Positions 45,471-54,527 of a DNA stretch of 64,000 bases are shown piece by piece. This DNA comes from Brucella pituitosa (GTDB lineage Bacteria; Pseudomonadota; Alphaproteobacteria; Rhizobiales; Rhizobiaceae). Every line of letters starts with the position of its first letter. The stretch's first letter is position 1. Location of the stretch: NCBI RefSeq assembly GCF_003049685.1, contig NZ_PYSY02000001.1, positions 1,922,001 to 1,986,000 on the forward strand, in the 5' to 3' direction. Below the pieces are notes generated by a model. That model ran no database searches. It had not been told where the DNA came from and worked only from the letters and a program-made list of their open reading frames with translations. The position numbers and the translations under genes are program-made.

Positions 45471-46220
45471 TCAAATATGATGGCCGCCATCAACAGTAAT
45501 CACAGACCCGGTCATGTAACGGCTGGCATCTGACGCCAGCATCAGGACAATGCCGTCAAGATCCTGCATTTCCCCAAGGCGCCGCATTGGATTGCGCCCT
45601 TTGAAATATTGACCGGCAGGACCAGAAAGCTGGCTTTCATTGATTCGCGTCGGAAACCATCCCGGAGCAATGGCATTGACACGAATATCATGCGACGCCC
45701 ATTCGAGTGCCAAAGCCCGGGTCATTTGTGTCACACAGGCCTTGGACATGGCATAGGCAGCAGTGCCCTTCTGCGGCCGTTCAGCGAGAATACTGGTCGT
45801 GTTGACGATCACTCCGCTCTGGCTTCGACCGATCATCCGGCGCGCCATTTCCTGCGCAGTAAAAAAAGAACCCCCAACATTCACATCGAAGATATGTTCA
45901 AGCATATCGCGGGTCGTATCAAGTGCACGCGCCACGTGAGCGACACCCGCATTATTGAACAAAACGTTAATCGGCCCCAGACGCTGCTCCGCGTCATCGA
46001 ATGCGGTTTTGATTTCATCGGGATTGGTCACATCTGCCATGAGTTCCAGCACTTCTCCTCCCGAGGGGCAGAATGTGGCACCTTCGTGGCTGCGTGATAT
46101 CGAGATAACACGCGCTCCATGGCGTGCCAGCACGCGCACCATATGCAAACCCAAACCGGAAGACCCTCCGGTCACGGCAATCACCTTGCCTACGACAGAG
46201 AAAATCTGATCGTCAGCCAT
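45471..46220 (-). CDS. SDR-family oxidoreductase
   Basis: 249 residues; classical short-chain dehydrogenase. VTGGSSGLGLHMVR near residue 14, NNAG near residue 90, VNTTSILAERP and YAMSK with catalytic Tyr-Lys near residue 157, and PGWFPTRINES. Similar to gluconate 5-dehydrogenase and 3-oxoacyl reductase types; substrate unknown. It is divergent from the amidotransferase gene. Confidence 0.85.
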   Translation of the reverse strand: MADDQIFSVVGKVIAVTGGSSGLGLHMVRVLARHGARVISISRSHEGATFCPSGGEVLELMADVTNPDEIKTAFDDAEQRLGPINVLFNNAGVAHVARALDTTRDMLEHIFDVNVGGSFFTAQEMARRMIGRSQSGVIVNTTSILAERPQKGTAAYAMSKACVTQMTRALALEWASHDIRVNAIAPGWFPTRINESQLSGPAGQYFKGRNPMRRLGEMQDLDGIVLMLASDASRYMTGSVITVDGGHHI

Positions 46221-46425
46221 TTATCCCCCCGACTGCCAATTTCCTTTGTATATCTAGTGCAACATCACGTTTATGTGAACCCAACGGCCAAAATATCACC
46301 AGATCAATCGAGTGAGCAGAAGATGCCAACATGTTGCGAGGCTGCGATCAGCTTGGTGATTGCGCGGAACCACGCACCGCTCTACAAACAGCGAAGGAAC
46401 GCCATTCGCCGGATTTCAATCGATC

Positions 46426-47190
46426 ATGCCAAAATCTATACGCCCACTCATCGCCGTGCCTACAGACGTGAAGCCTTTTGAAAACTACACGTGGCACGCA
46501 GCACCAGCACAATATCTCGCAGCCGCAATTGATGTCGCAGAGGTCACGCCTCTTCTCGTGCCAAGCTTTGGCGAGAAAATGGATACCGATACGATATTGG
46601 ACGGTGTGGATGGTCTCCTCGTTACCGGCTCAAAGTCGAACGTCAATCCGGAACTTTATGGTGTAGAGCCGAGTGCGGACTTCGAGCCATATGATAATGC
46701 ACGCGATGCTACATCCTTGCCGTTGCTCCGTGCAGCGATTGAAAAAGGCGTCCCAGTCTTGGCGATCTGCCGTGGCCTGCAGGAATTAAATGTCGCTTTG
46801 GGCGGCACACTGGCCACCGAAATCCAAGAGCTCGAAGGACGGATGGATCATCGCGCACCGGTATCGGATAGTCAGGCCGAACGTTTTGCTATCCAGCATC
46901 CGGTAAAGATCGCGCCAAACTCCTGCCTCGCAGAAATTCTGAAATCCGACACTGTGGAAGTCAACTCTGTCCATCGTCAGGCGATTGATCAATTGGCTCC
47001 AGCGCTCGAAATCGAAGCGACTGCCGAAGACGGTACGATCGAAGCCGTATCCGTGAAAAACGCTAAAGGCTTTATCGTAGGTGTACAGTGGCACCCGGAA
47101 TATTGGGTGAAGACTGATGGCCCGTCGCAGAAAATCTTCAAAGCCTTTGGCGAAGCCGTGCGCCAACACAAGGCGCAGCGCACAGCCTGA
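46426..47190 (+). CDS. gamma-glutamyl-gamma-aminobutyrate hydrolase-like class I amidotransferase
   Basis: 254 residues; peptidase C26 / PuuD family. Nucleophile Cys in VLAICRGLQELNVALGG near residue 112, and His-x-Glu in GVQWHPEYW near residue 224. PuuD releases GABA from gamma-Glu-GABA in putrescine breakdown. No other puu genes are in the window, so the physiological substrate is inferred only from the family. The ATG at 46426 gives the normal length; no clear ribosome-binding site. Confidence 0.85.
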   Translation: MPKSIRPLIAVPTDVKPFENYTWHAAPAQYLAAAIDVAEVTPLLVPSFGEKMDTDTILDGVDGLLVTGSKSNVNPELYGVEPSADFEPYDNARDATSLPLLRAAIEKGVPVLAICRGLQELNVALGGTLATEIQELEGRMDHRAPVSDSQAERFAIQHPVKIAPNSCLAEILKSDTVEVNSVHRQAIDQLAPALEIEATAEDGTIEAVSVKNAKGFIVGVQWHPEYWVKTDGPSQKIFKAFGEAVRQHKAQRTA

Positions 47191-47196
47191 AATCAG

Positions 47197-47229
47197 AGCG
47201 CCAGTTTCAACGAATGAAGCTGACGCTTT
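47197..47229. terminator. possible terminator between convergent genes
   Basis: AGCGCCAG (47197-47204) can pair with CTGACGCT (47220-47227) with one bulge, followed by TTATCTT. It lies in the 42-nt gap between the amidotransferase gene and the convergent hydroxyacid dehydrogenase gene. Confidence 0.4.
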
Positions 47230-47232
47230 ATC

Positions 47233-48201
47233 TTACTTTTTCTTGACGTGAATAGTTTCCGGCACAGGCGTTAGTGCTTCGCCCTTGTCGAACCATGAAA
47301 TCAGATTGTCGATGACAAGGTCAGCCATGCCCTGACGGGTTTTCTCGGATGCCGAACCAATATGCGGAAGCAATACCGTATTGGGCGCATCAAGCAGCGC
47401 CTGTGGCACATTCGGCTCATCGACAAAGACGTCAAGTCCCGCGGCGGCAATCGTGCCATTGGTCAAAGCCGCTGCAAGCGCATCTTCATCAACAACCGAA
47501 CCGCGACCGATATTGATCAAAACGCCTTCCGAACCGAGCGCTTTCAGCACGTCCGCATTGATTGCCTTGGCGGTCTCAGCACCACCCGGCGCTACCAGAA
47601 TGAGCGTATCGACCGCTTGGGCCAGCTCAAGCAGGCTTGGATAATAATCATAAGTCACGTCATCGGCTTGGCGACGGTTGTGATAGGCAATCGGCAGACC
47701 AAAAGCTTCAACGCGGTGTGCAACAGCCTTGCCGATGCGCCCAAGACCAAAAATGCCGACCTTGCGGCCCCGCAGAGACAGCTTGGAAAGCGGGTAGCGG
47801 CCTTCCTTCACCCAGTTTCCTGCACGGAGAAACTCTTGCGATTTTGACAACTCGCGGACAGTATCGATCAACAGACCAATCGTCGTGTCGGCAACTTCTT
47901 CGGTCAACACATCAGGCGTGTTCGTGACCATGACATTCCTGGTCGCGGCATGTTTCGCATCGACTGCGTCATAACCGACGCCAAAATTGCCGATGATCTC
48001 GAGATTTGGCAGCGCATCGATCAACGCGGCATTGACCGTCGACATGCTTGCAACGCCTGTCACGTCTCCTGCCCATCCTGCCTCCACCAAGGCAGCATCA
48101 CCCTTAGGAATGCGTTTGACCTTGAACTCACCCGAAAGCCTCTGCACGGCATAATCGTTGAAATTACCGAGCACCAGAATGGTCGCTTCACGTTGGGTCA
48201 T
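47233..48201 (-). CDS. D-2-hydroxyacid dehydrogenase (glyoxylate/hydroxypyruvate reductase-like)
   Basis: 322 residues. NAD(P)-binding GIFGLGRIGKAVAHRVEA near residue 152, catalytic Arg in INIGRGSVVDED, Glu in FVDEPNVP, and His in LLPHIGSAS near residue 288. The gene lies 66 nt downstream of a LacI-type regulator in the same direction, which suggests induction by a sugar-acid-type compound. The family is firm; glyoxylate, hydroxypyruvate or 2-ketogluconate are possible substrates. Confidence 0.88.
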   Translation of the reverse strand: MTQREATILVLGNFNDYAVQRLSGEFKVKRIPKGDAALVEAGWAGDVTGVASMSTVNAALIDALPNLEIIGNFGVGYDAVDAKHAATRNVMVTNTPDVLTEEVADTTIGLLIDTVRELSKSQEFLRAGNWVKEGRYPLSKLSLRGRKVGIFGLGRIGKAVAHRVEAFGLPIAYHNRRQADDVTYDYYPSLLELAQAVDTLILVAPGGAETAKAINADVLKALGSEGVLINIGRGSVVDEDALAAALTNGTIAAAGLDVFVDEPNVPQALLDAPNTVLLPHIGSASEKTRQGMADLVIDNLISWFDKGEALTPVPETIHVKKK

Positions 48202-48267
48202 GGCAGCTTCCTTATGTTCAAGCAGAATTCATCGGACCAGAGAACCCGGTCCGGTTATCAAGGATAA

Positions 48268-49287
48268 TCAAGCGTGTTTGGGCTTGGAAGTCGATTGCCG
48301 GATGTGTAGTTCCGGTTTGATGAGTTCCTGGTTTGACGAAACCTCGACCCCGTTCAGCTGATCAAGAAGTGCACGCGCAGCCCGGCGGCCGACTTCGCGT
48401 TGGCCGTTCCAGACTGTCGTGAGCGCAGGCGTTGCAATTGCCGCTTCTTCGAGATCGTCATAACCGGTGACAGAAATATCTTCACCCGGCACGAGGCCTG
48501 CACGTGAAATACCGTTCATCAGACCGATGGCAGTCAGATCGTTCCAGCAGACGGCGGCAGTCGGCTTGTCTTTCAATGCCAGAAATTGCGGCGCAACTTC
48601 AAAGCCGCCCTGCTTGGTACGCGGACCTGAAATGCGCCATTCCGGGTTCACCAGAAGTCCGGCCTTATCCATAGCCTGCACATAACCACGATAACGATCG
48701 CGACCTGTCGAAGTCTGATCCGTACCACCAATCATGGCAATCCGTGTGTGGCCCAGCGAAATAAGATGATTGGTCGCAAGCCCGATCCCATAGGCATCGT
48801 CGCCACGGAAAACGGGCGCATGAACGCCTTCGACGCTACGTGCAATCAACACAACCGGCAGACCATTATCTTCAGCAAGCTGAATGTCTTCCGCCGGCGT
48901 GCCAATGGCTGGCGACATGATCACGCCATCCGCACCAAGCTGCAGCAGCGTATCCATAAAGGTGCGCTGCTTTTCCAGCTGATCGTAATGGTTGGACAGA
49001 ATGAAGGTCTGACGTGAACGATCAAGCTCCGTTTCAATCGACCGCAAAATCTCGGCAAAGAACGGATTCATGATGTCATGCACAACAACGCCTACGATCC
49101 CGGAACGGGATGTACGCAGGCTCGCAGCTCTTCGGTTATAAATATAGCCGATGGTGCGGGCATGTTCCTTGATCTTTTCGCGTGTCTGATCGGCGACAAG
49201 CGGACTGTCGCGCAATGCCAGCGAAACGGTGGCCGTCGAAACACCAAGCGCGTCTGCGATGGTCGAAAGCTTGATTTTCTGAGCCAA
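48268..49287 (-). CDS. LacI-family transcriptional regulator
   Basis: 339 residues from a TTG at 49287. It is preceded by GGGGAGG with 4-nt spacing and gives the expected start directly before KLSTIADALGVSTATVSLAL (helix-turn-helix, residues 5-25). The hinge and a periplasmic-binding-like effector domain follow (GVVVHDIMNPFFAEIL, AVCWNDLTAIGLMNGISRAG, SVTGYDDLEEAAIATPALTT). The longer frame from 49344 is rejected. It probably controls itself and the downstream hydroxyacid dehydrogenase. Confidence 0.9.
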   Translation of the reverse strand: MAQKIKLSTIADALGVSTATVSLALRDSPLVADQTREKIKEHARTIGYIYNRRAASLRTSRSGIVGVVVHDIMNPFFAEILRSIETELDRSRQTFILSNHYDQLEKQRTFMDTLLQLGADGVIMSPAIGTPAEDIQLAEDNGLPVVLIARSVEGVHAPVFRGDDAYGIGLATNHLISLGHTRIAMIGGTDQTSTGRDRYRGYVQAMDKAGLLVNPEWRISGPRTKQGGFEVAPQFLALKDKPTAAVCWNDLTAIGLMNGISRAGLVPGEDISVTGYDDLEEAAIATPALTTVWNGQREVGRRAARALLDQLNGVEVSSNQELIKPELHIRQSTSKPKHA

Positions 49288-49435
49288 GTCGCCTCCCCGA
49301 AATGGTCTTGCCACAGTCGAAACAGGATGGCATCGGCCAGACAATCAGAGGAGCGGCCATCCCATCTTGCAGATGGTTATGCCATTGCAATCATTGAATT
49401 GAAAGTTTTTTCAGTGCGTCTTAGCGACCATGCAC

Positions 49436-49927
49436 CTATTCCACATCATCGTCATCAACAACTTCCTTGTCCAACTCATCGATAAGACGTGCCGCACCAC
49501 GCGCCGCAAGATTACTTTCCATGCGTCCGAGCATCTTCAGGAAAGCCTTGCGCTCCTTCTTGTCGAGGCCTTTCAACATGTCCTTTTCCGTCTTGCGAAT
49601 GGACTTTTCGATGACCTTGATTGCTTCGATCCCCTGCGGCGTCAGATAGACATGTGACTGACGCTGATCCGTTTCCGAGGCTCGCTTGACGACAAAGCCC
49701 TGACCTTGCAGGCGCGTGATGGTTTTGGTGATAGTCGGAGGGCGAACACCCAGCCGCTGGGCCAAAACGCCCGGAGGCAGACCATCTTCTGAGGCGAGCT
49801 GCAGCATAACCGCATCCTGACCAGCATAAAGTCCAAGCTCCAGAAGACGTGTTGCCAACACAGTGCGTGTCAGACGCGCCACAGATTGCAGCCGGTACAG
49901 CACCACCGCCTTATTGTCCCTACTCAT
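49436..49927 (-). CDS. MarR-family transcriptional regulator
   Basis: 163 residues from the ATG at 49927 (GAGG 5 nt upstream; the GTG at 49933 abuts that site). Winged helix-turn-helix with GVLAQRLGVRPPTITKTITRLQGQGFV (recognition region near residues 53-80) and the wing ETDQRQSHVYLTPQG. The tail is acidic (KEVVDDDDVE). MarR proteins usually repress a divergent or adjacent gene; here the adjacent divergent gene is the creatininase family member across about 300 nt. Confidence 0.9.
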   Translation of the reverse strand: MSRDNKAVVLYRLQSVARLTRTVLATRLLELGLYAGQDAVMLQLASEDGLPPGVLAQRLGVRPPTITKTITRLQGQGFVVKRASETDQRQSHVYLTPQGIEAIKVIEKSIRKTEKDMLKGLDKKERKAFLKMLGRMESNLAARGAARLIDELDKEVVDDDDVE

Positions 49928-50230
49928 CGCCACCTCGCCCTTGTTGCGACTTTAAGATTGTCGCTGGATCGACATTGTCACACATATTTATAAAGTAAAA
50001 TATTGTCCGACTTATGAAATAACAAACATGCATCCAGTAAATATGACTGTAGTTATCAATTTGTTGAAAATCGTATGATGCCAGAATGGCTGCACACTCT
50101 TGTGCAACCTGCGATTTCGACTGTCTGCATCGATGAAACTCTTCTCAGCTTAACAATGCGTGAGCTTCGCTTGCGGTTGCAGCTCACTGGCGTTAGGCTT
50201 CGATTTTAGATGAAATAGAATGAGGGAAAC
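49928..50230. other. 303-nt divergent intergenic region
   Basis: Between MarR and the creatininase-family gene. The left half is AT-rich (TATTTATAAAGTAAAATATTG), likely promoter DNA. I find no palindrome good enough to name as a MarR operator and no reading frame. Confidence 0.45.
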
Positions 50231-51007
50231 ATGACAAACCTGCGCGACCAGAACAGTGACATGATCGTCGTCCTGCCACTTGGCGCTCACGAACAACATG
50301 GCCCCCACTTGCCATTTGAAACAGATACCATCATCGCGGAAGGCATTGTGGCGCGTGTCAACGAAGCCCTGCCAGCCGATCTCAATGTCAATTTTCTGCC
50401 AGCCCAGCCTATCGGTTATTCTATCGAGCACATGGATACCGAGGGCACACAGAGTCTCGCATTTTCAGAAGCCGTCAATCAGTGGATCGGCATGGGTGAG
50501 AACCTTCATGCAGGCGGTATCCGCAAGCTGGTGATGCTCAATGCCCACGGCGGCAACGCACCGCTGATGACCATTGTCGCGACCGAACTGCGCACACGGC
50601 TCGACATGCTGGCTGTGGCCACAAGCTGGACCCGGTTCGGCCTGCCGGAAGGGCTGATTGGGCCTGAGGATAAGGCGCTCGATATTCATGGCGGATTTAT
50701 TGAAACATCAGTGATGCTGGCGCTGCGCCCTGATCTCGTCGATATGACGAAGGCAGCACACTTCTCCAATGCACAGTCTGACTTTGCAAAACAATTCAAA
50801 CACTTGCGCGCCTATGGCCCCCATGCGTTCGGCTGGAAGATGCATGATCTGAATGCAGAAGGCGTTGCGGGTAATGCGAGTGCTGCAACTGCTGAGGCTG
50901 GTGAGAAAATTCTCGCGCATGCTGTTGCAGGCTTTATTGAACTTCTCCATGACGTGGATCAGTTTGACCTTGCACGCTTTGCACCCAAGCAATTGGCGAG
51001 AACGTGA
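50231..51007 (+). CDS. creatininase-family amidohydrolase
   Basis: 258 residues; creatinine amidohydrolase / MftE-like fold. Metal ligands are in PLGAHEQHGPHLPFETDT (Glu-His and the following Asp) near residue 17, and MLNAHGGNAPLM near residue 100; DIHGGFIETSVML provides the remaining Glu/His. It starts at 50231; an upstream in-frame TAG excludes extension. The family opens cyclic amides such as creatinine or guanidine-linked amides; no creatine genes are next to it. Confidence 0.85.
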   Translation: MTNLRDQNSDMIVVLPLGAHEQHGPHLPFETDTIIAEGIVARVNEALPADLNVNFLPAQPIGYSIEHMDTEGTQSLAFSEAVNQWIGMGENLHAGGIRKLVMLNAHGGNAPLMTIVATELRTRLDMLAVATSWTRFGLPEGLIGPEDKALDIHGGFIETSVMLALRPDLVDMTKAAHFSNAQSDFAKQFKHLRAYGPHAFGWKMHDLNAEGVAGNASAATAEAGEKILAHAVAGFIELLHDVDQFDLARFAPKQLART

Positions 51008-51014
51008 TTGGAGC

Positions 51015-51035
51015 CAATGTAATAATATAGCATTG
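51015..51035. promoter_or_regulatory. candidate Zur box upstream of the CobW-type gene
   Basis: CAATG-TAATAATATAG-CATTG is an AT-rich 21-bp palindrome (arms perfect over 5 bp, about 15 of 21 positions symmetric) 110 nt before the start of the His-rich GTPase gene. It resembles the alphaproteobacterial Zur consensus (AATGT-ATA-TATA-CATT type). The match is from memory and not scored. Confidence 0.5.
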
Positions 51036-51144
51036 CATATAGCATTCACGAGCACCTTCCCTTATATGAATTACCCGATCTGAAGCCTTGATGGCGCATG
51101 TTTGTGCGCGCACCGAAAGGCAGCAACTTCAAGAGGCATGAACA

Positions 51145-52329
51145 ATGAGCCAGGCTGAAGCCCAAACTGAGGACAAGTCGACCAACGACGCTGGCACAGA
51201 AGCGGCCCGCATTCCCGTTACCGTTCTGACCGGATACTTAGGCTCGGGTAAAACGACGCTTCTCAACCGCATCCTCACCGAAAATCACGGCAAGCGTTAC
51301 GCAGTTATCGTCAACGAGTTCGGCGAGATCGGTATCGACAACGATCTAATCGTCGAATCGGATGAAGAAATCTACGAAATGAACAATGGCTGCATCTGCT
51401 GCACCGTGCGCGGAGATTTGATCCGTGTGGTGCAGGGCCTGATGCGCCGTCCGGGCCGCTTCGACGCCATCATCGTTGAAACCACTGGGCTTGCCGATCC
51501 TGTTCCAGTGGCACAGACATTCTTCATGGACGACGATGTGCGCGCCAAGACCGGCCTTGATGCGGTTGTCGCACTCGTTGATGCCAAGCACTTGCCGCTG
51601 CGCCTCAAAGACAGCCGCGAAGCTGAAGACCAGATCGCGTTTGCCGACGTGGTTCTGATCAACAAAACCGATCTCGTGACACCGGAAGAACTGGCCGTGA
51701 TTGAAGCAACTGTGCGCGCTATCAATCCACACGCCATCATTCACCGTACTGAACGCGCTTCGATTCCGCTTGAGCGCGTCCTTGATCGCGGTGCTTTCGA
51801 CTTGAAGCGCGCGCTTGAGAATGATCCTCACTTCCTCGATCACGATCATCCGGATCACGTTTGCGGACCTGACTGTGATCATGATCACGGGCACGATCAT
51901 CATGGCCACGATCATCATCATCACCACCATGATCATGACCACACCTGCGGTCCAGATTGCAACCATGACCATGGGCATGATCACGCGCACGGGCATGACC
52001 ACCATCATCATGACCATGCATCACCGATCCATGATGTGACGGTAACATCCGTTTCGCTTCGTGCTGGTGAAATTGATCCGGCGAAATTCTTTCCATGGAT
52101 ACAGAATATCACCCAGACACAGGGTCCGAACATTCTGCGTCTCAAGGGCATCATCGCGTTCAAGGACGATCCGGACCGCTACGTGGTTCAGGGCGTTCAT
52201 ATGATCATCGAAGGCGACCACCAGCGCGCATGGAAGCCGGAAGAAAAGCATGAAAGCCGTCTTGTCTTCATCGGACGAGAGCTTAATGCAGCCGAACTTA
52301 AAGCCGGCTTTGAAAACTGCCAATCCTAG
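51145..52329 (+). CDS. CobW/COG0523-family GTPase, His-rich metallochaperone
   Basis: 394 residues. G3E-family GTPase with Walker [12 protein letters not shown] near residue 30, the metal-binding [11 protein letters not shown] near residue 81, and NKTDLV near residue 174. Residues about 231-295 are a His/Asp loop with two tandem units, each starting HVCGPDC or HTCGPDC and followed by HDHGHD runs, ideal for zinc binding. The C-terminal CobW domain begins near residue 297 ([13 protein letters not shown]). Members such as YjiA or ZagA deliver zinc under zinc starvation; cobalt or iron roles are also known. The candidate Zur box upstream favours zinc. Confidence 0.9.
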   Translation: MSQAEAQTEDKSTNDAGTEAARIPVTVLTGYLGSGKTTLLNRILTENHGKRYAVIVNEFGEIGIDNDLIVESDEEIYEMNNGCICCTVRGDLIRVVQGLMRRPGRFDAIIVETTGLADPVPVAQTFFMDDDVRAKTGLDAVVALVDAKHLPLRLKDSREAEDQIAFADVVLINKTDLVTPEELAVIEATVRAINPHAIIHRTERASIPLERVLDRGAFDLKRALENDPHFLDHDHPDHVCGPDCDHDHGHDHHGHDHHHHHHDHDHTCGPDCNHDHGHDHAHGHDHHHHDHASPIHDVTVTSVSLRAGEIDPAKFFPWIQNITQTQGPNILRLKGIIAFKDDPDRYVVQGVHMIIEGDHQRAWKPEEKHESRLVFIGRELNAAELKAGFENCQS

Positions 52330-52430
52330 AGCATAATTCCTTAAACTTGGATCAGTTTAAGGTAAAATTATGCTCTGATTTTAAAGGGTTAGAGCGACCT
52401 TTGGGCGTCCAATAGGACGCCCGGCGCTCT
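52327..52430. repeat. two-module palindromic repeat, copy 2
   Basis: Module 1 (52327-52375): AGAGCATAATT / AATTATGCTCT (11 bp) enclosing CCTTAAAC / GTTTAAGG (8 bp). After 15 nt, module 2 (52391-52430): AGAGCGACCTTTG, inner perfect stem GGGCGTCC / GGACGCCC with loop AATA, then GGCGCTCT. It begins at the stop codon of the CobW-type gene and ends 31 nt before the WD40 gene. See copy 1 at 42682-42781. Confidence 0.78.
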
Positions 52431-52461
52431 AGTAAACTTGCCAAAGTAAAATTGGACGCTG

Positions 52462-53439
52462 ATGCCTACAGTTGCCCCGCTCGACCTTGATGGTCATTGT
52501 CTCTATGCCCGCTTCATCGGCGGCGTTCCCTTCTTTGCTCTGGCCGATGGAACCATCCATCGGCTGGACAACGGCCACCAGACCAGCACAGCTCATGACG
52601 GACTGCTCAGTGCAACGTTGTCTTTTGACGGCAAAGCATTGATAACCGGCGGTGAAGACGGCCGCGTTTGCCAAACTGCTTCCGACGGAACAGTTACCGA
52701 GCTGGCCAAAGTCCCACGCAAATGGATGACTGCGGTCGCAAGCGGCCCCGGCGGAACCGTTGGGTTTGCCTCCGGGCGCACCGCGTGGGTTCGCACGTCC
52801 AATGGTAAAGTGCAGGAGTTTCCACAGGAACGCAGTGTCGAAGGCGTAGCCTTTGCGCCGAAAGGGCAGCGTCTCGCAATCGCGCGTTACAATGGCGCGA
52901 CCCTGATCTGGACCGGCACCGAAGCAAAGCCTGTGGAACTTGAGTGGAAAGGCGCACATATCGGCGTCATTTTCTCCCCTGACGGTCGCTTCCTGATCAC
53001 CTCAATGCAGGAAAATGCGTTGCATGGCTGGCGTCTGGAAGACACCAAGCACATGCGCATGACGGGCTATCCGGCAAAGGTCAAGGATTGGTCCTGGAGC
53101 GTTAAAGCCAAGTGGCTGGCGACCTCCGGTGCCCCGGCTGCAATCGTCTGGCCATTTGCTGGCAAGGATGGCCCTATGGGCAAAGCGCCGCTCGAATTGG
53201 GGCTTCGTGCAGACAGTATGGTAACATCCGTTGCCTGCCATCCGGTCGAGGACATCACTGCTATTGGCTACAATGACGGCATGGTTCTTCTTGTGCGCTT
53301 CTCGGACCAGAAGGAAGTTCTTCTGCGGCGTCCGGGCAAAGGTGCTATTTCCAGCATGGGCTGGGACGATCAGGGTAGCCGTCTAGCCTTTGGTTCTGAA
53401 ACAGGTGACTGCGGCGTCATCGACATGACAACAGCCTGA
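52462..53439 (+). CDS. WD40 repeat protein
   Basis: 325 residues with about six to seven degenerate WD40 blades and no signal peptide (GLLSATLSFDGKALITGGED, GVIFSPDGRFLITSMQENALHGW, SMGWDDQGSRLAFGSETGD). Expected to be a cytoplasmic beta-propeller scaffold. It follows the CobW-type GTPase gene and, in related genomes as I recall, is kept next to it, which suggests a role with metal delivery. The palindromic repeat between the two may separate their transcripts. Function unproven. Confidence 0.8.
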   Translation: MPTVAPLDLDGHCLYARFIGGVPFFALADGTIHRLDNGHQTSTAHDGLLSATLSFDGKALITGGEDGRVCQTASDGTVTELAKVPRKWMTAVASGPGGTVGFASGRTAWVRTSNGKVQEFPQERSVEGVAFAPKGQRLAIARYNGATLIWTGTEAKPVELEWKGAHIGVIFSPDGRFLITSMQENALHGWRLEDTKHMRMTGYPAKVKDWSWSVKAKWLATSGAPAAIVWPFAGKDGPMGKAPLELGLRADSMVTSVACHPVEDITAIGYNDGMVLLVRFSDQKEVLLRRPGKGAISSMGWDDQGSRLAFGSETGDCGVIDMTTA

Positions 53440-53461
53440 TAAGTTTGAACGAACTAAAACG

Positions 53462-53483
53462 AAAGGCCCCGGTTGGGGCCTTT
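53462..53483. terminator. bidirectional intrinsic terminator
   Basis: AAAGGCCCC (53462-53470) / GGGGCCTTT (53475-53483) with a GGTT loop and T-run on the plus side (TTTTC); A-run on the left gives T's on the minus strand. It separates the convergent WD40 and esterase genes. Confidence 0.85.
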
Positions 53484-53492
53484 TCATTTAAA

Positions 53493-54380
53493 CTATTTCG
53501 CTTTCATCGTGACAGTTGGCCCACCGTCTGGCCCAAGCGATGCAACCCATTGGCTAATCGCAGCAGCGTCTTTTTCACCGAGCATATGATCAGCCTCAAT
53601 TGTGCGGGCATCGACCTTCGCACCACCAGAACGCAGCAGTGCCGACAAAGCTGGCGCAAAAGGCGAATAAAGCTTGTCTTCCTGACCAGTAATCGTCAAC
53701 ACGCGCGCTTTGCCAAGATTGGCAACCGACACATTGTCCAGAACTGGCATGGAGCGCATCAGAACCGCGCGCTTCACCAGATCGGGGTGCAACATCATGG
53801 TTGCAGCCAGCAGATTTGCGCCGTTTGAGTAACCGACAAAGGTTGCGTGTGAGAGGTCGAGATCCTTCTCTTCAGCCAGGCGCGTCAGCGATGTGACAAA
53901 CGCATTGGCCTCAAGCTTCACATCCTTCTGGTCGAACTTAACCGGGGTAATACGCTTGTACCAGCGCGTGCCACCATCCTGCATTACACGGCCACGAATA
54001 CCCAACAGCGTTGCACGTGGCCATATTTTGGACGCGAGCGGCACGAGGCTTGCTTCATTGCCGCCGGAACCATGCAAAAGAACAATCAGCTCGCTGGAAG
54101 CGTTTTCAGGCGTGTAGAAGCGATAAATGAACCGCTTGCTGCGCGAAAAATTCTGTTCGGGAGTTGTTTCTGCGTCCATCTTCTTGTCGCGCATCGTTAC
54201 GCCCTCACCAAGCTGGGGAGTGCCTGTTTCATTTTTCATTGAGGCAGAGAGGCCGTTCAAGGCCATGCCCTGAGCCTTGCTCATCACCTTTACCGGCGCG
54301 GGCTGGCCTTCCGCAAATGCGGTGCCTGTTGTTGCTGCGAGCGCCATCATAATGGCAGCTATAAACGTCTTCTTTACCAT
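53493..54380 (-). CDS. secreted alpha/beta hydrolase (phospholipase/carboxylesterase-like)
   Basis: 295 residues with a signal peptide (MVKKTFIAAIMMALAATTGTAFAEG). An alpha/beta-hydrolase fold follows: oxyanion region LIVLLHGSGGNEASL near residue 95, nucleophile elbow FVGYSNGANLLAATMMLHP near residue 187, Asp region LTITGQEDKLYSPF, and His in EADHMLGEKD. It matches the family of short carboxylesterases and phospholipases. Periplasmic enzyme, substrate unknown. Confidence 0.85.
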   Translation of the reverse strand: MVKKTFIAAIMMALAATTGTAFAEGQPAPVKVMSKAQGMALNGLSASMKNETGTPQLGEGVTMRDKKMDAETTPEQNFSRSKRFIYRFYTPENASSELIVLLHGSGGNEASLVPLASKIWPRATLLGIRGRVMQDGGTRWYKRITPVKFDQKDVKLEANAFVTSLTRLAEEKDLDLSHATFVGYSNGANLLAATMMLHPDLVKRAVLMRSMPVLDNVSVANLGKARVLTITGQEDKLYSPFAPALSALLRSGGAKVDARTIEADHMLGEKDAAAISQWVASLGPDGGPTVTMKAK

Positions 54381-54527
54381 AAGCCCAACTTGCCACTGAT
54401 ATGTTAACGAAGGTTTTAAGGCAGCTCCACCCGGGTTCTCTAGGACCCCTGCCGGCTCGATGAATGTAAGGCTCTTAACAGCAGAGTTTTAGCGAGAATG
54501 TGGCAGAGCGCACGAAAAATTACGCTA

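Noticed and set aside
51832-52020. Simple-sequence or CRISPR-like repeat
   Set aside because: The repeated CAT/GAT words are in-frame codons of the His-rich loop of the CobW-type protein; there are no spacers.
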